Shown here: piece by piece, positions 10,580 through 18,829 of the stretch
How positions within the stretch are numbered: position 1 is the stretch's first letter
Layout: each line of letters begins with the position of its first letter
Assembly (NCBI GenBank): GCA_013297725.1
Contig: JAAFIB010000014.1
Coordinates: forward strand, 1-46,969
Length of the DNA: 46,969 bases
Direction: 5' to 3'
Source of the DNA: Sphingomonadales bacterium
GTDB taxonomy: Bacteria > Pseudomonadota > Alphaproteobacteria > Sphingomonadales > Sphingomonadaceae
Notes under the pieces: model-generated
Seen by the model: the letters and a program-made list of their open reading frames with translations, nothing else
The model's database searches: none
Told to the model about the DNA's origin: nothing
Translations under genes and position numbers: made by a program

Positions 10580-10585
10580 TATAAT
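10580..10585 (+). promoter_or_regulatory. Candidate -10 element of the nrtA operon promoter
   Basis: A consensus TATAAT sits in an AT-rich stretch after nasS. Two TTGCAA hexamers, each self-complementary, lie upstream at 10554-10559 and 10568-10573. The first could be a poor -35 with 20-bp spacing, or the pair could be an operator. Transcription from here would start just before the hairpins of the leader. The assignment is by position and consensus only. Confidence 0.4.
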
Positions 10586-10599
10586 ATAGGCAGTTTTAA

Positions 10600-10622
10600 G
10601 TCAGAGGCTGCAAAAGCCTGAC
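10600..10622 (+). promoter_or_regulatory. First leader hairpin upstream of nrtA
   Basis: GTCA-(GA)-GGC, a 7-base loop, then GCC-TGAC form a stem with a 2-base bulge. It lies 12 bases before the hexaloop hairpin, at a position where ANTAR RNA targets have their first hairpin. Its loop (TGCAAAA) does not show the A1/G4 pattern. It could be the partner hairpin or an unrelated fold. Confidence 0.4.
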
Positions 10623-10634
10623 GAATCGGGGTGC

Positions 10635-10654
10635 GGGACGCAATGGCGCGTTTC
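10635..10654 (+). promoter_or_regulatory. ANTAR-type hexaloop hairpin, probable NasT target
   Basis: A 7-bp stem (GGGACGC with GCGTTTC, including two G-U pairs) closes the hexaloop AATGGC at 10642-10647. A at loop position 1 and G at position 4 are the hallmark of hairpins bound by ANTAR proteins. It lies 33 bases before the terminator stem, and a second copy of the string AATGGC occurs at 10678-10683. NasT binding here should favour read-through into nrtA. Confidence 0.6.
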
Positions 10655-10686
10655 TTTAGACTCAGTCACAAAAGACGAATGGCAAC

Positions 10687-10728
10687 GCCGCCACGCAAAC
10701 GGGACACCCCGCTTGTGGGCGGCTTTTT
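10687..10728 (+). terminator. Intrinsic terminator in the nas operon leader
   Basis: GCCGCC (10687-10692) pairs with GGCGGC (10718-10723), extended by AC/GT, with an inner CGGG/CCCG stem. Five T residues follow. It lies 53 bp before the nrtA ATG and inside no gene, so it would stop transcription before the structural genes unless antitermination occurs. This is the layout expected of a NasT-controlled operon. Confidence 0.8.
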
Positions 10729-10780
10729 GCGTTCGGTTCGGGAGCGGAACAGGCATCAACTTTTTCAGGGACAGTATGAC

Positions 10781-12154
10781 ATGAGACGACAATTTCTGGG
10801 AACTGCAATCGCACTGGCACTGACCACCGCTTTGATTGGCTGCGGAGGTGGAACATCCGATGCGCCAAAGGCTATGGCAAAAGGTGACTTAGAGAAAGCT
10901 GCGGTCAAAATCGGCTTTATCAAGCTGACCGACATCGCACCGTTGGTGATTGCCAAGGAAAAGGGCTTTTTCGAAGAAGAAGGTCTAAGTGTAACGCTGG
11001 AACCACAGGCCAACTGGAAAGTGCTGGTTGATGGCGTCTCAGGTGGACAGCTGGACGCTGCACACATGCTCGCGGGCCATCCGATTGCGTCAGGCGTTGG
11101 CATCGGATCGAAAGTGAAGATCGTGGCGCCGCTTAGCCTCGATATGAACGGCAAAGGCATCACGCTTTCAAACAAGGTTTACAGCCTGATCGCGCCGACG
11201 CTCGAAAAGGGTAAGCCTGTTCCGGCCACAGCGCTAAAACCTGTGCTCACACAGTATAAAGCCGATGGCAAACCGTTCAAAATGGGCGTTGTTTTTCCGG
11301 TTTCCGGCCACAACTATGTGCTGCGCTACTGGCTTGCGGCGGGCGGGATCAATCCAGGCTATTATCTGCCCGGTGATGCAGCAGGCACGACGGGAGCTGA
11401 AGTTCAACTGTCAGTAACTCCGCCGCCGCAAATGCCGGCAACGCTCGAGGCAGGCACAATTGACGGTTATTCAGTCGGTGAGCCATGGAACCAAGCATCG
11501 GTTGCCAAAAAAATCGGTGTCCCTGTGATCGTCGATCCTGATATTGCGGGCCTAAACGCAGACAAGGTCTTTGGTTTGACCGAAGCTTTTGCCAAGGCCA
11601 ATCCGAAAACCACCAAAGCGCTGCTGCGCGCCATCATCCGCGCGCAAATGTGGCTAGACGAAGAAGGTGGGAAGAACCGGCCTGAAGCAGTGAAGTTGCT
11701 TGCTCAGTCACAGTATGTTGGTGCCGATGAAAAAGTACTGATGGCATCAATGACTGGCAAATTCACTTTTGGCGATGGCGACACCCGCGAAACGCCGGAA
11801 TTCAACATGTTCTTCGATCAGAATGCCAGCTATCCCTATTACTCTGACGCGATCTGGATCATGACGCAGATGCGCCGCTGGGGCCAGATCCCAGAGGACA
11901 AGGCTGACAGCTGGTACATTGAAACCGCAAAGTCGGTTTACCGTCCTGACCTGTATATGGACGCTGCCAAGTCGCTTGTCACCGATGGCAAAGCCAAAGC
12001 TGATGCCTTCCCCGAAAGCGATGGTTTCCGCAGCTATACTAAGCCCGCAATCGACGGCGTCGCCTTCGATGCGAAAAAACCGTCAGCCTATATCGCCAGC
12101 TTTTCAATCGGTCTGAAACCCGGTCAGAAAGTCACGGCGGCTGGCGTGAAGTAA
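10781..12154 (+). CDS. nrtA: Nitrate ABC transporter substrate-binding lipoprotein NrtA
   Basis: The 457-residue protein has an N-terminal lipoprotein signal (MRRQFLGTAIALALTTALIG then Cys21). The NMT1/NrtA-type binding fold follows: VKIGFIKLTDIAPLVIAKEK, MLAGHPIASGVGIG, and VFPVSGHNYVLRYWLAAGGI. It would capture nitrate (possibly nitrite) in the periplasm for NrtB and the ATPase. The ATG at 10781 is chosen because it gives the signal peptide. The open frame upstream runs through the leader terminator and is not coding. The downstream nrtB begins after 30 bp. It is a paralogue of nasS but exported. Confidence 0.93.
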   Translation: MRRQFLGTAIALALTTALIGCGGGTSDAPKAMAKGDLEKAAVKIGFIKLTDIAPLVIAKEKGFFEEEGLSVTLEPQANWKVLVDGVSGGQLDAAHMLAGHPIASGVGIGSKVKIVAPLSLDMNGKGITLSNKVYSLIAPTLEKGKPVPATALKPVLTQYKADGKPFKMGVVFPVSGHNYVLRYWLAAGGINPGYYLPGDAAGTTGAEVQLSVTPPPQMPATLEAGTIDGYSVGEPWNQASVAKKIGVPVIVDPDIAGLNADKVFGLTEAFAKANPKTTKALLRAIIRAQMWLDEEGGKNRPEAVKLLAQSQYVGADEKVLMASMTGKFTFGDGDTRETPEFNMFFDQNASYPYYSDAIWIMTQMRRWGQIPEDKADSWYIETAKSVYRPDLYMDAAKSLVTDGKAKADAFPESDGFRSYTKPAIDGVAFDAKKPSAYIASFSIGLKPGQKVTAAGVK

Positions 12155-12184
12155 CCCACCGGACAAGACCACAGGACAACACCA

Positions 12185-13192
12185 ATGACATTGACCGCCG
12201 CCATCAAAGCAGTCGAACCGGAACAGGACAACATGGTTGACGAGACCCCATCTACCACGATGGAACAGCAGCCGAAGCCAGCACCCAATTGGGTGCTGGC
12301 CAAGGTGGGCCAGTTCAAACTGCCAACACCGCGCGGCGCCTTTGATGCTTTGTGGCCGCCTGTCTTAGGCATATTGTCCTTTATCGGCCTTTGGGCGGTG
12401 CTGGCGCCGCAAGTGCAGACCTCGCTCGGCGCTCTGCCGGGGCCTGGTGAGGTTTGGGCGCAGTTTGTTGCATTGATGGGTGAACATGCTGATGCGCGGA
12501 CAGAGGCTGCGGCCGTGGTGGCGGCAGGTGGCACATGGTCGGGCGCGCCGACCTTTGTCGACCAGATTTTCACCTCGCTGCAAACCGTCGCATTAGGTTT
12601 CATTATGGCGACAGTGGTTGCGGTTCCGCTCGGGTTAGTGGCTGGTATGTCAAAGCGCATCAATGCCGCGATCAACCCCCTCATTCAGGTGATGCGCCCG
12701 ATCAGCCCGCTGGCTTGGTTGCCAATAGTAACGATGGTGGTCTCGGCTTCAATCACCAGTTCCGATCCTTTGCTCGCCAAGAGCTTTGTAATCTCGGCGA
12801 TAACGGTGATGCTCTGCTCGCTATGGCAAACGTTGATCAATACCGCGGTCGGTGTTGCCAGCATCGACAAGGATTTGCTCAACGTTGGTAAAGTGCTTCG
12901 TCTCAGCTGGTTTTCCAAACTGACCAAGCTCGTCCTGCCCTCTGCTATGCCCTATATCTTTACGGGTATGCGGCTTTCGCTGGGCGTGGGTTGGATGGTG
13001 CTGATTGCAGCGGAAATGCTCGCGCAAAACCCCGGCCTTGGTAAATTTGTCTGGGATGAATTCCAGAACAGCAATGATCGGTCTTTGGCACGGATCATGG
13101 TTGCGGTAGTGGTCATCGGCCTCATCGGATTCGCGCTCGACCGCGCAATGGGCATGGCGCAGAATATGGTCGCCAAGCGGATGGGCAGCTGA
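12185..13192 (+). CDS. nrtB: Nitrate ABC transporter permease NrtB
   Basis: The 335-residue inner-membrane permease has a hydrophilic N-terminal extension of about 55 residues and then about six membrane helices. The EAA-type loop appears near residues 235-260 (GKVLRLSWFSKLTKLVLPSA). Segments such as MRPISPLAWLPIVTMVVSAS are typical of the NrtB/SsuC/TauC branch. It forms the channel for nitrate delivered by NrtA. It sits between nrtA and the ATPase gene, 2 bp before the latter, in one operon. Confidence 0.93.
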   Translation: MTLTAAIKAVEPEQDNMVDETPSTTMEQQPKPAPNWVLAKVGQFKLPTPRGAFDALWPPVLGILSFIGLWAVLAPQVQTSLGALPGPGEVWAQFVALMGEHADARTEAAAVVAAGGTWSGAPTFVDQIFTSLQTVALGFIMATVVAVPLGLVAGMSKRINAAINPLIQVMRPISPLAWLPIVTMVVSASITSSDPLLAKSFVISAITVMLCSLWQTLINTAVGVASIDKDLLNVGKVLRLSWFSKLTKLVLPSAMPYIFTGMRLSLGVGWMVLIAAEMLAQNPGLGKFVWDEFQNSNDRSLARIMVAVVVIGLIGFALDRAMGMAQNMVAKRMGS

Positions 13193-13194
13193 TC

Positions 13195-14859
13195 ATGGCA
13201 GCTATTCTTGAACTGAAAGGCGTGACAAAGGCCTATCCCGATACGCCCGTGCTGAACGGCATCGACCTGAGTGTGGACGAAAGCGAATTTGTCGCGATCC
13301 TTGGTTTTTCAGGCACCGGAAAGACCACTTTGATCTCCTTGATAGCTGGGCTGATTGAGGCGGATAGCGGTGAAGTGCTGGTGCGCGGAAAGCCGGTGGA
13401 GGGACCGGGAAGCGAAACCAGTCTGGTATTCCAATCCTATTCGCTGATGCCCTGGCTAACGGTGGAGGGCAATGTCGCGCTTGCCGTGGATGCTGTGCAT
13501 AAGGATATGTCGAAAGCTGAGCGAAAGCAGTTGGTTGCCGATACAGTGACGCTGGTTGGGCTTGCCCGTGCCATGGACCGCCGTCCGGCAGAGCTATCAG
13601 GGGGCATGCGCCAGCGCGTGGCGGTCGCACGCGCGCTGGCCATGAAGCCAGAGATTTTGCTGCTCGATGAGCCGCTGTCGGCACTTGATGCACTAACCCG
13701 TGCCAAGTTGCAGGGTGAGATTGACCGCATCCGTGAACAGGAAAAGCGCACCATATTGCTCATCACCAATGATGTGGATGAGGCTTTGTTGCTTGCTGAC
13801 CGGGTCGCAGTGCTCGAACCCGGAACAGGCAAGATCGGACAGATATTTCCAATCAACATCGCGCGTCCTCGTGAACGCACCGCGCTGAACCATGACGCTG
13901 CTTACAAGGCTTTGCGCAACCGCATCGCGACTTATCTCGATGGCCTGAACAGCGCGCGCAACAGCGCACAGGTAACGGCTGAACCAGCGCTGCCGAATGT
14001 GACGCCGATCACTGCATTGCAGCCGCCACAGGCCTATCTTGATGCGGCTAAATCGGGAATACAGCGGCGCTATCTGGAATTTTTCAAGCTGCAGAAAATC
14101 TATCCCACACCAAAAGGTCCACTGACCGTGGTGGAAGATTTCAACCTGCTGATGAACAAAGGCGATTTCATTTCGCTGATCGGCCATTCGGGGTGTGGCA
14201 AGTCGACGGTGCTGACGATGGCTGCCGGGCTGAACAGCATTTCGAATGGCGGCATTGTGCTGGATGGGCGCGAGATTGACTCTGCTGGTCCTGACAAGGG
14301 TGTGGTGTTTCAATCACCCAGCCTGATGCCGTGGTTGACCGCGCGGGAAAATGTTATGGCGGGAGTGGCCCGGGTTTACCCGCATGCCAGCCGCGCAGAA
14401 CGACGCGATATTGTCGATTATTATCTTAGCCGTGTTGGCTTGGGCGATAGCCTCGACAAGCTGGCATCGGAAATGTCGAACGGTATGAAGCAGCGCGTTG
14501 GCATTGCACGCGCTTTTGCGCTTTCACCCAAACTCCTGCTCCTTGATGAACCCTTTGGCATGCTCGACAGCTTGACCCGCTGGGACTTGCAAGACGTGTT
14601 GATGGAGGTGTGGGATCGCACCAAAGTGACCGCAATCTGCGTTACCCATGATGTCGATGAAGCGATCTTGCTCGCCGACCGGGTGGTGATGATGACTAAC
14701 GGCCCCAATGCCACCATCGGCAAAGTGCTGGAGGTCGATCTGCCCCGTCCACGCGACCGCAAGACATTGCTCGAACACCCGAAATTCTATGCTTACCGTG
14801 AGGAAGTTCTGCAATTCCTTGCCGATTATGAACATGGATCGCACGCCGATGCAGCGTAA
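13195..14859 (+). CDS. Nitrate ABC transporter ATPase with two fused nucleotide-binding domains (NrtC/NrtD fusion)
   Basis: The 554-residue protein holds two complete ABC ATPase domains. The first has Walker A GFSGTGKT (37-44), signature LSGGMRQR and Walker B ILLLDEPLSALD. A linker of about 60 residues joins it to the second, with Walker A GHSGCGKST (330-338), signature MSNGMKQR and Walker B LLLLDEPFGMLD. In cyanobacteria the corresponding functions are on separate NrtC and NrtD subunits, and NrtC carries an NrtA-like regulatory domain that is absent here. One fused polypeptide would serve both sites of the transporter. The second signature has N in place of the first G of SGG, a variant I believe occurs in this family. 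Nothing suggests either site is dead. Confidence 0.9.
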   Translation: MAAILELKGVTKAYPDTPVLNGIDLSVDESEFVAILGFSGTGKTTLISLIAGLIEADSGEVLVRGKPVEGPGSETSLVFQSYSLMPWLTVEGNVALAVDAVHKDMSKAERKQLVADTVTLVGLARAMDRRPAELSGGMRQRVAVARALAMKPEILLLDEPLSALDALTRAKLQGEIDRIREQEKRTILLITNDVDEALLLADRVAVLEPGTGKIGQIFPINIARPRERTALNHDAAYKALRNRIATYLDGLNSARNSAQVTAEPALPNVTPITALQPPQAYLDAAKSGIQRRYLEFFKLQKIYPTPKGPLTVVEDFNLLMNKGDFISLIGHSGCGKSTVLTMAAGLNSISNGGIVLDGREIDSAGPDKGVVFQSPSLMPWLTARENVMAGVARVYPHASRAERRDIVDYYLSRVGLGDSLDKLASEMSNGMKQRVGIARAFALSPKLLLLDEPFGMLDSLTRWDLQDVLMEVWDRTKVTAICVTHDVDEAILLADRVVMMTNGPNATIGKVLEVDLPRPRDRKTLLEHPKFYAYREEVLQFLADYEHGSHADAA

Positions 14860-14911
14860 GCGACCAATTGGAGAAGATGCCCTGGGACAACCAATTTCAG
14901 GGAGAAAAAAC

Positions 14912-16144
14912 ATGCGCAAAGCTATCTACACCGTCATATTGTCGACCACCGCAATTGCTACACCGGCGATGGCAGAGGTTGAAGTCAAGCCGATCATCGA
15001 AGCGCGATTGCGCTATGAAAATGTCGAACAACAAGGTGTTGCTGTTGAGGGTGATGCGGTCACGCTGCGGGTTCGCGCCGGGGTGACAGCTAAAAGCGGG
15101 TCTTTTACGGTGCTGGTCGAGGGTGAAGGCACACTGGCTATCGTTGAAGATTATAACAGCGGCGTAAATGGCAAGTTGGGGCCGGTTATTTCTGATCCCG
15201 AAAATGTCGAGCTGAACCGCGCGCAGATCCAGTTTACCGGTATTCCAAAAACGGTGATCACTGCTGGACGGCAGCGGATCAACCTTGATGATCAGCGCTT
15301 TGTTGGCTCAGTCGCTTGGCGGCAAAATGAGCAGACCTTTGATGCGGTGCGTGCCGAATGGACGGGTATCAAGAACGTAAAAGCAGATTTGACTTATGCT
15401 TGGAGCCAGCGGACGATTTGGGGTGTCGACGGCTTTGGCGCGCGGCAAACCGCCGTTGGCGGCGACAATATCCTCGCCAATCTCAGCTATAAGGGTAAGA
15501 CATTTTGCATCACCGGCTTTGCCTATCTGGCCGACCTTGATGAAGCGCTGGTGCAGAATTTCCGCCTTTCGAGCAAGACATTTGGCCTGCGCGGAAATGT
15601 GACTTTCCCCATAGGTAAGGCAAAGCTGAACCTGCTGGCGAGCTATGCTGTGCAGTCGGATTACAACAACAATCCCAACAACAGCTCATCAGACTATCTG
15701 CTTGGTGAAGCGATGCTTGACGTTACACCGTTCAAGCTGACCGCTGGCTATGAAGTACTCGGTGCCGACAGCAAAGGCATTGGGGGCGTTGCCCTGTCCA
15801 GCTTCCAGACGCCCTTTGCCACGCTGCACAAGTTTAACGGTACCGCCGACAAGTTTCTGATCACCCCGGTCAACGGCCTGCGTGACCTGTATTTTGGTCT
15901 GGGCGCATCGCCAAAGATCAAAGCCCTTCCCGGATTTGCAGCACAACTGACCTGGCACCAGTTCAAGTCTGATCGCCTGAACCAGAATTTCGGCACTGAA
16001 TGGAATGCACAGATGAGCTGGAAGATTGGCAAGAAGATCACCTTCCTTGCCAAATATGCCGACTACAACCGCAAGGGCATCGCCGATTTTGCAGGTGATG
16101 CTGATACCCGGAAACTTTGGGCGCAGTTCGACTATGCCTTTTGA
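14912..16144 (+). CDS. Outer-membrane beta-barrel (alginate-export/porin-like) in the nitrate operon
   Basis: The 410-residue protein begins with a cleavable signal peptide (MRKAIYTVILSTTAIATPAMA). Alternating short beta-strand-like segments follow (IIEARLRYENVE, VTLRVRAGVTAKSGSFTVLV, VITAGRQRINLDDQRFVGSV), and it ends in an aromatic residue (FDYAF), as barrel proteins do. The RQRINLDDQRFVGS stretch is typical of alginate-export-like barrels. Its place between the ABC transporter and nirB suggests a channel for nitrate or nitrite across the outer membrane. The ATG at 14912 follows a GGAG ribosome site; upstream frame extension overlaps the ATPase gene and is not used. Substrate assignment is inference. 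Confidence 0.8.
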   Translation: MRKAIYTVILSTTAIATPAMAEVEVKPIIEARLRYENVEQQGVAVEGDAVTLRVRAGVTAKSGSFTVLVEGEGTLAIVEDYNSGVNGKLGPVISDPENVELNRAQIQFTGIPKTVITAGRQRINLDDQRFVGSVAWRQNEQTFDAVRAEWTGIKNVKADLTYAWSQRTIWGVDGFGARQTAVGGDNILANLSYKGKTFCITGFAYLADLDEALVQNFRLSSKTFGLRGNVTFPIGKAKLNLLASYAVQSDYNNNPNNSSSDYLLGEAMLDVTPFKLTAGYEVLGADSKGIGGVALSSFQTPFATLHKFNGTADKFLITPVNGLRDLYFGLGASPKIKALPGFAAQLTWHQFKSDRLNQNFGTEWNAQMSWKIGKKITFLAKYADYNRKGIADFAGDADTRKLWAQFDYAF

Positions 16145-16155
16145 AGAGAGTAATT

Positions 16156-18627
16156 ATGCTTAATCCAGTCCCCAAACTGCACTTAGTCGTCATAGGTAAC
16201 GGCATGGCTGGCTGCCGTGCGGTTGAGGAAATCCTTGAGCGCGACGCCAGCCGTTTTCGCATCACGATTTTCGGCGCCGAGCCGAGGGTCAATTATAACC
16301 GCATCATGCTATCCCCCCTGCTCGCGGGGGAAAAGTCCTTTGAGGATATTATCATCAATGGTCAGGAATGGTATGACGACAATGGCATTGATCTGGTTGC
16401 TGGCGACCCTGTAGTTGCCATCGACCGCGCGGCCAAAACAGTCACGTCGCAGTCGGGGCGGGTGGAGGTTTATGACAAGCTCATCCTCGCCACCGGCTCT
16501 GATCCGTTCATCATTCCGGTTCCAGGACATGATCTACAGGGCGTGATTTCTTTCCGCGATATGGACGATGTAGGGACAATGTTGCGCGCGGCATCATCGG
16601 GTGGTGATGCCGTTGTGATTGGCGGTGGCCTTTTGGGGTTGGAGGCAGCGCATGGTCTTTCGCTGCGCGGAATGAAGGTCACAGTCATCCATCTGATGAA
16701 TACACTGATGGAGCGACAGTTGGATGAAGCAGCGGGCTGGTTGCTAAAGACCGAACTGGAAAAGCGCGGGCAGCAGATCCTGACCACCGCCGACACCGCC
16801 GAAATCTGCGGCGACGGCAAAGTCGAAGGCGTGCGGCTGAAGGATGGCCGCGAAATTCCGGCGAGCATTGTCGTCATGGCCGTCGGTATACGGCCCAATG
16901 TGAAGCTTGCACGCGATGCGGGGCTCGCCATCGGGCGCGGCATCCATGTCGACGATCATCTTGTCACTAGCGACGCAAATATCATGTCGGTCGGTGAATG
17001 TGTGGAGCATTCGGGCCAAGTTTACGGCCTCGTCGCGCCGATCTGGGATATGTGTCGCAGCCTTGCCGATGGGTTGGTTGCCGAACCATCAGGCTATACG
17101 GGCTCGGTCACCTCCACCAAGCTGAAGGTATCCGGCATTGATGTGTTTTCCGCAGGCGATTTCTCAGGCGGCGATGGCTGTGAGGACATAGTGATGCGCG
17201 ATGCGGCGCGCGGTGTGTACAAGCGCGTCATCGTCAAGGAAGACAAAATTGTCGGCGCCGTGCTCTATGGCGATACGGCCGACGGCAACTGGTATTTCGA
17301 CCTTCTGAAGAAACAGGAAGACGTCTCCGAAATCCGCGACGCACTGATCTTTGGCCAAGCCTTTGCAAATGGCGGAGGAGCGGGATCGAGCCCTTTTGAT
17401 GCAGTTGCAGCACTTGGGGACGACGCCGAGATTTGCGGCTGTAATGGTGTGTCGAAAGGCAAAGTCGTCGCTTGCATCAATAATGGCGCGCATGATCTGG
17501 ATGCCGTGCGCAGCGGTTGTAAGGCCTCGGCCAGTTGCGGCCAGTGCACCAACCTTGTTGAAGGGCTGCTCGCGCTGACATTGGGCGATGAGTTCGCCGG
17601 CGAACGGCAAGTGAAGCCGATGTGCAAATGCACCAGCTTCACGCATGAAGATGTGCGTAAAGCCATTGTCGAAAAAGAACTGAAATCGATCCCTGAGGTA
17701 ATGCAGGCGCAGCATTGGACCACGCCCGATGGCTGCGCATCGTGCCGCCCTGCCCTTAATTACTATCTGCTCTGTGCATGGCCCGGTGAGGCCGTCGATG
17801 ACCAGCAGAGCCGCTTCACCAACGAGCGTATGCACGCAAATATTCAGAAGGACGGCACCTATTCGGTTGTCCCGCGCATGTGGGGGGGAGTGACCACGCC
17901 CAACGAACTGCGCGCCATTGCCGATGCCGCCGACAAATATGGCGCGCGTATGGTGAAGGTGACGGGCGGGCAGCGGCTCGATCTGTTCGGGATCAAGAAG
18001 GAAGACCTGCCCGCAATCTGGGCGGACCTGAACGCGGCAGGGATGGTCTCTGGCCATGCTTACGGCAAAGCACTGCGCACGGTGAAGACCTGCGTCGGCA
18101 GTGAATGGTGCCGGTTTGGGACGCAGGACTCAACCGGCCTTGGCATCAAGACTGAACAGATGACTTGGGGGTCGTGGATGCCGCATAAGTTCAAGATCGC
18201 GGTCTCGGGCTGCCCGCGCAATTGTGCCGAAGCAACGATAAAGGATTTTGGCGTGATCTGCGTCGATAGCGGTTACGAGCTTCTCGTCGGCGGCAATGGC
18301 GGCATCCACCTGCGCGGCACCGATCTGCTGTGCAAAGTCGCAACTGAGGAAGAGACGCTCGAATATTGCGCCGCCTTCATCCAGCTGTACCGCGAAGAAG
18401 CCCGCTATCTGGACCGCACCGCGCCTTGGATCGAACGCGTCGGTATCGACTATGTGAAAAGCCGGATTGTTGAGGATGAAGCAGGACGGAAGGCACTCGC
18501 CGAACGGTTCGCCTTCTCGCAAAGCATCTATCAGGTCGATCCATGGGCGAAGCGTGCAGCAGGCGAGGACGCAAAGCTGCATCAGCATCTGGCCGAAGTC
18601 CGCCCCTTTGCAGGAGCGGTGGCATGA
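16156..18627 (+). CDS. nirB: NirB, NADH-dependent assimilatory nitrite reductase large subunit
   Basis: The 823-residue protein has the NirB domain order. An FAD/NAD(P)H oxidoreductase part comes first (LVVIGNGMAGCRAVEEIL; VVIGGGLLGLEAAHGL near 155-170). A BFD-like [2Fe-2S] segment follows (ICGCNGVSKGK and CKASASCGQCTNLV), then the ferredoxin-like and sulfite/nitrite reductase domains. Siroheme-[4Fe-4S] ligands are C646, C652, C686 and C690 (TCVGSEWC and SGCPRNC). It reduces nitrite to ammonium in the cytoplasm with NADH. It is 11 bp downstream of the barrel gene. The start at 16156 gives the usual N-terminus. A 168-bp palindromic element separates it from nirD. Confidence 0.95.
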   Translation: MLNPVPKLHLVVIGNGMAGCRAVEEILERDASRFRITIFGAEPRVNYNRIMLSPLLAGEKSFEDIIINGQEWYDDNGIDLVAGDPVVAIDRAAKTVTSQSGRVEVYDKLILATGSDPFIIPVPGHDLQGVISFRDMDDVGTMLRAASSGGDAVVIGGGLLGLEAAHGLSLRGMKVTVIHLMNTLMERQLDEAAGWLLKTELEKRGQQILTTADTAEICGDGKVEGVRLKDGREIPASIVVMAVGIRPNVKLARDAGLAIGRGIHVDDHLVTSDANIMSVGECVEHSGQVYGLVAPIWDMCRSLADGLVAEPSGYTGSVTSTKLKVSGIDVFSAGDFSGGDGCEDIVMRDAARGVYKRVIVKEDKIVGAVLYGDTADGNWYFDLLKKQEDVSEIRDALIFGQAFANGGGAGSSPFDAVAALGDDAEICGCNGVSKGKVVACINNGAHDLDAVRSGCKASASCGQCTNLVEGLLALTLGDEFAGERQVKPMCKCTSFTHEDVRKAIVEKELKSIPEVMQAQHWTTPDGCASCRPALNYYLLCAWPGEAVDDQQSRFTNERMHANIQKDGTYSVVPRMWGGVTTPNELRAIADAADKYGARMVKVTGGQRLDLFGIKKEDLPAIWADLNAAGMVSGHAYGKALRTVKTCVGSEWCRFGTQDSTGLGIKTEQMTWGSWMPHKFKIAVSGCPRNCAEATIKDFGVICVDSGYELLVGGNGGIHLRGTDLLCKVATEEETLEYCAAFIQLYREEARYLDRTAPWIERVGIDYVKSRIVEDEAGRKALAERFAFSQSIYQVDPWAKRAAGEDAKLHQHLAEVRPFAGAVA

Positions 18628-18640
18628 ATCTTATAAGGGT

Positions 18641-18808
18641 TTCGCGCAGAGGCGCAGAGGAAGCAGAGACCGCAGAGGGGTTTTGTTTGCGGCGAAGCCG
18701 CTTTCAAATTGCCCCCGCTTTGGAAATCTGCAGCTCCAAATTTCAAATGAGCCTGCGGCTCAAAATAACATCTCTGCGGTCTCTGCTTCCTCTGCGCCTC
18801 TGCGCGAA
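18641..18808. repeat. Long inverted repeat element between nirB and nirD
   Basis: A 37-bp left arm (18641-18677) is perfectly complementary to the right arm (18772-18808). Each arm is built of CGCAGAGG/AGCAGAG-like repeats. The 94-bp centre holds two smaller palindromes (GCGGC-GAA-GCCGC near 18690 and GAGCC-TGC-GGCTC near 18750). It ends 21 bp before the nirD ATG and would form a very stable hairpin in the operon mRNA. It resembles dispersed REP-type palindromes and carries no reading frame of its own. Confidence 0.9.
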
Positions 18809-18829
18809 CCAAAAACCTGGAATAAAAGC

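Noticed and set aside
17164-18057. A 297-codon minus-strand frame opposite nirB.
   Set aside because: nirB reads through with all iron-sulfur ligands; the antisense product has no recognisable features.
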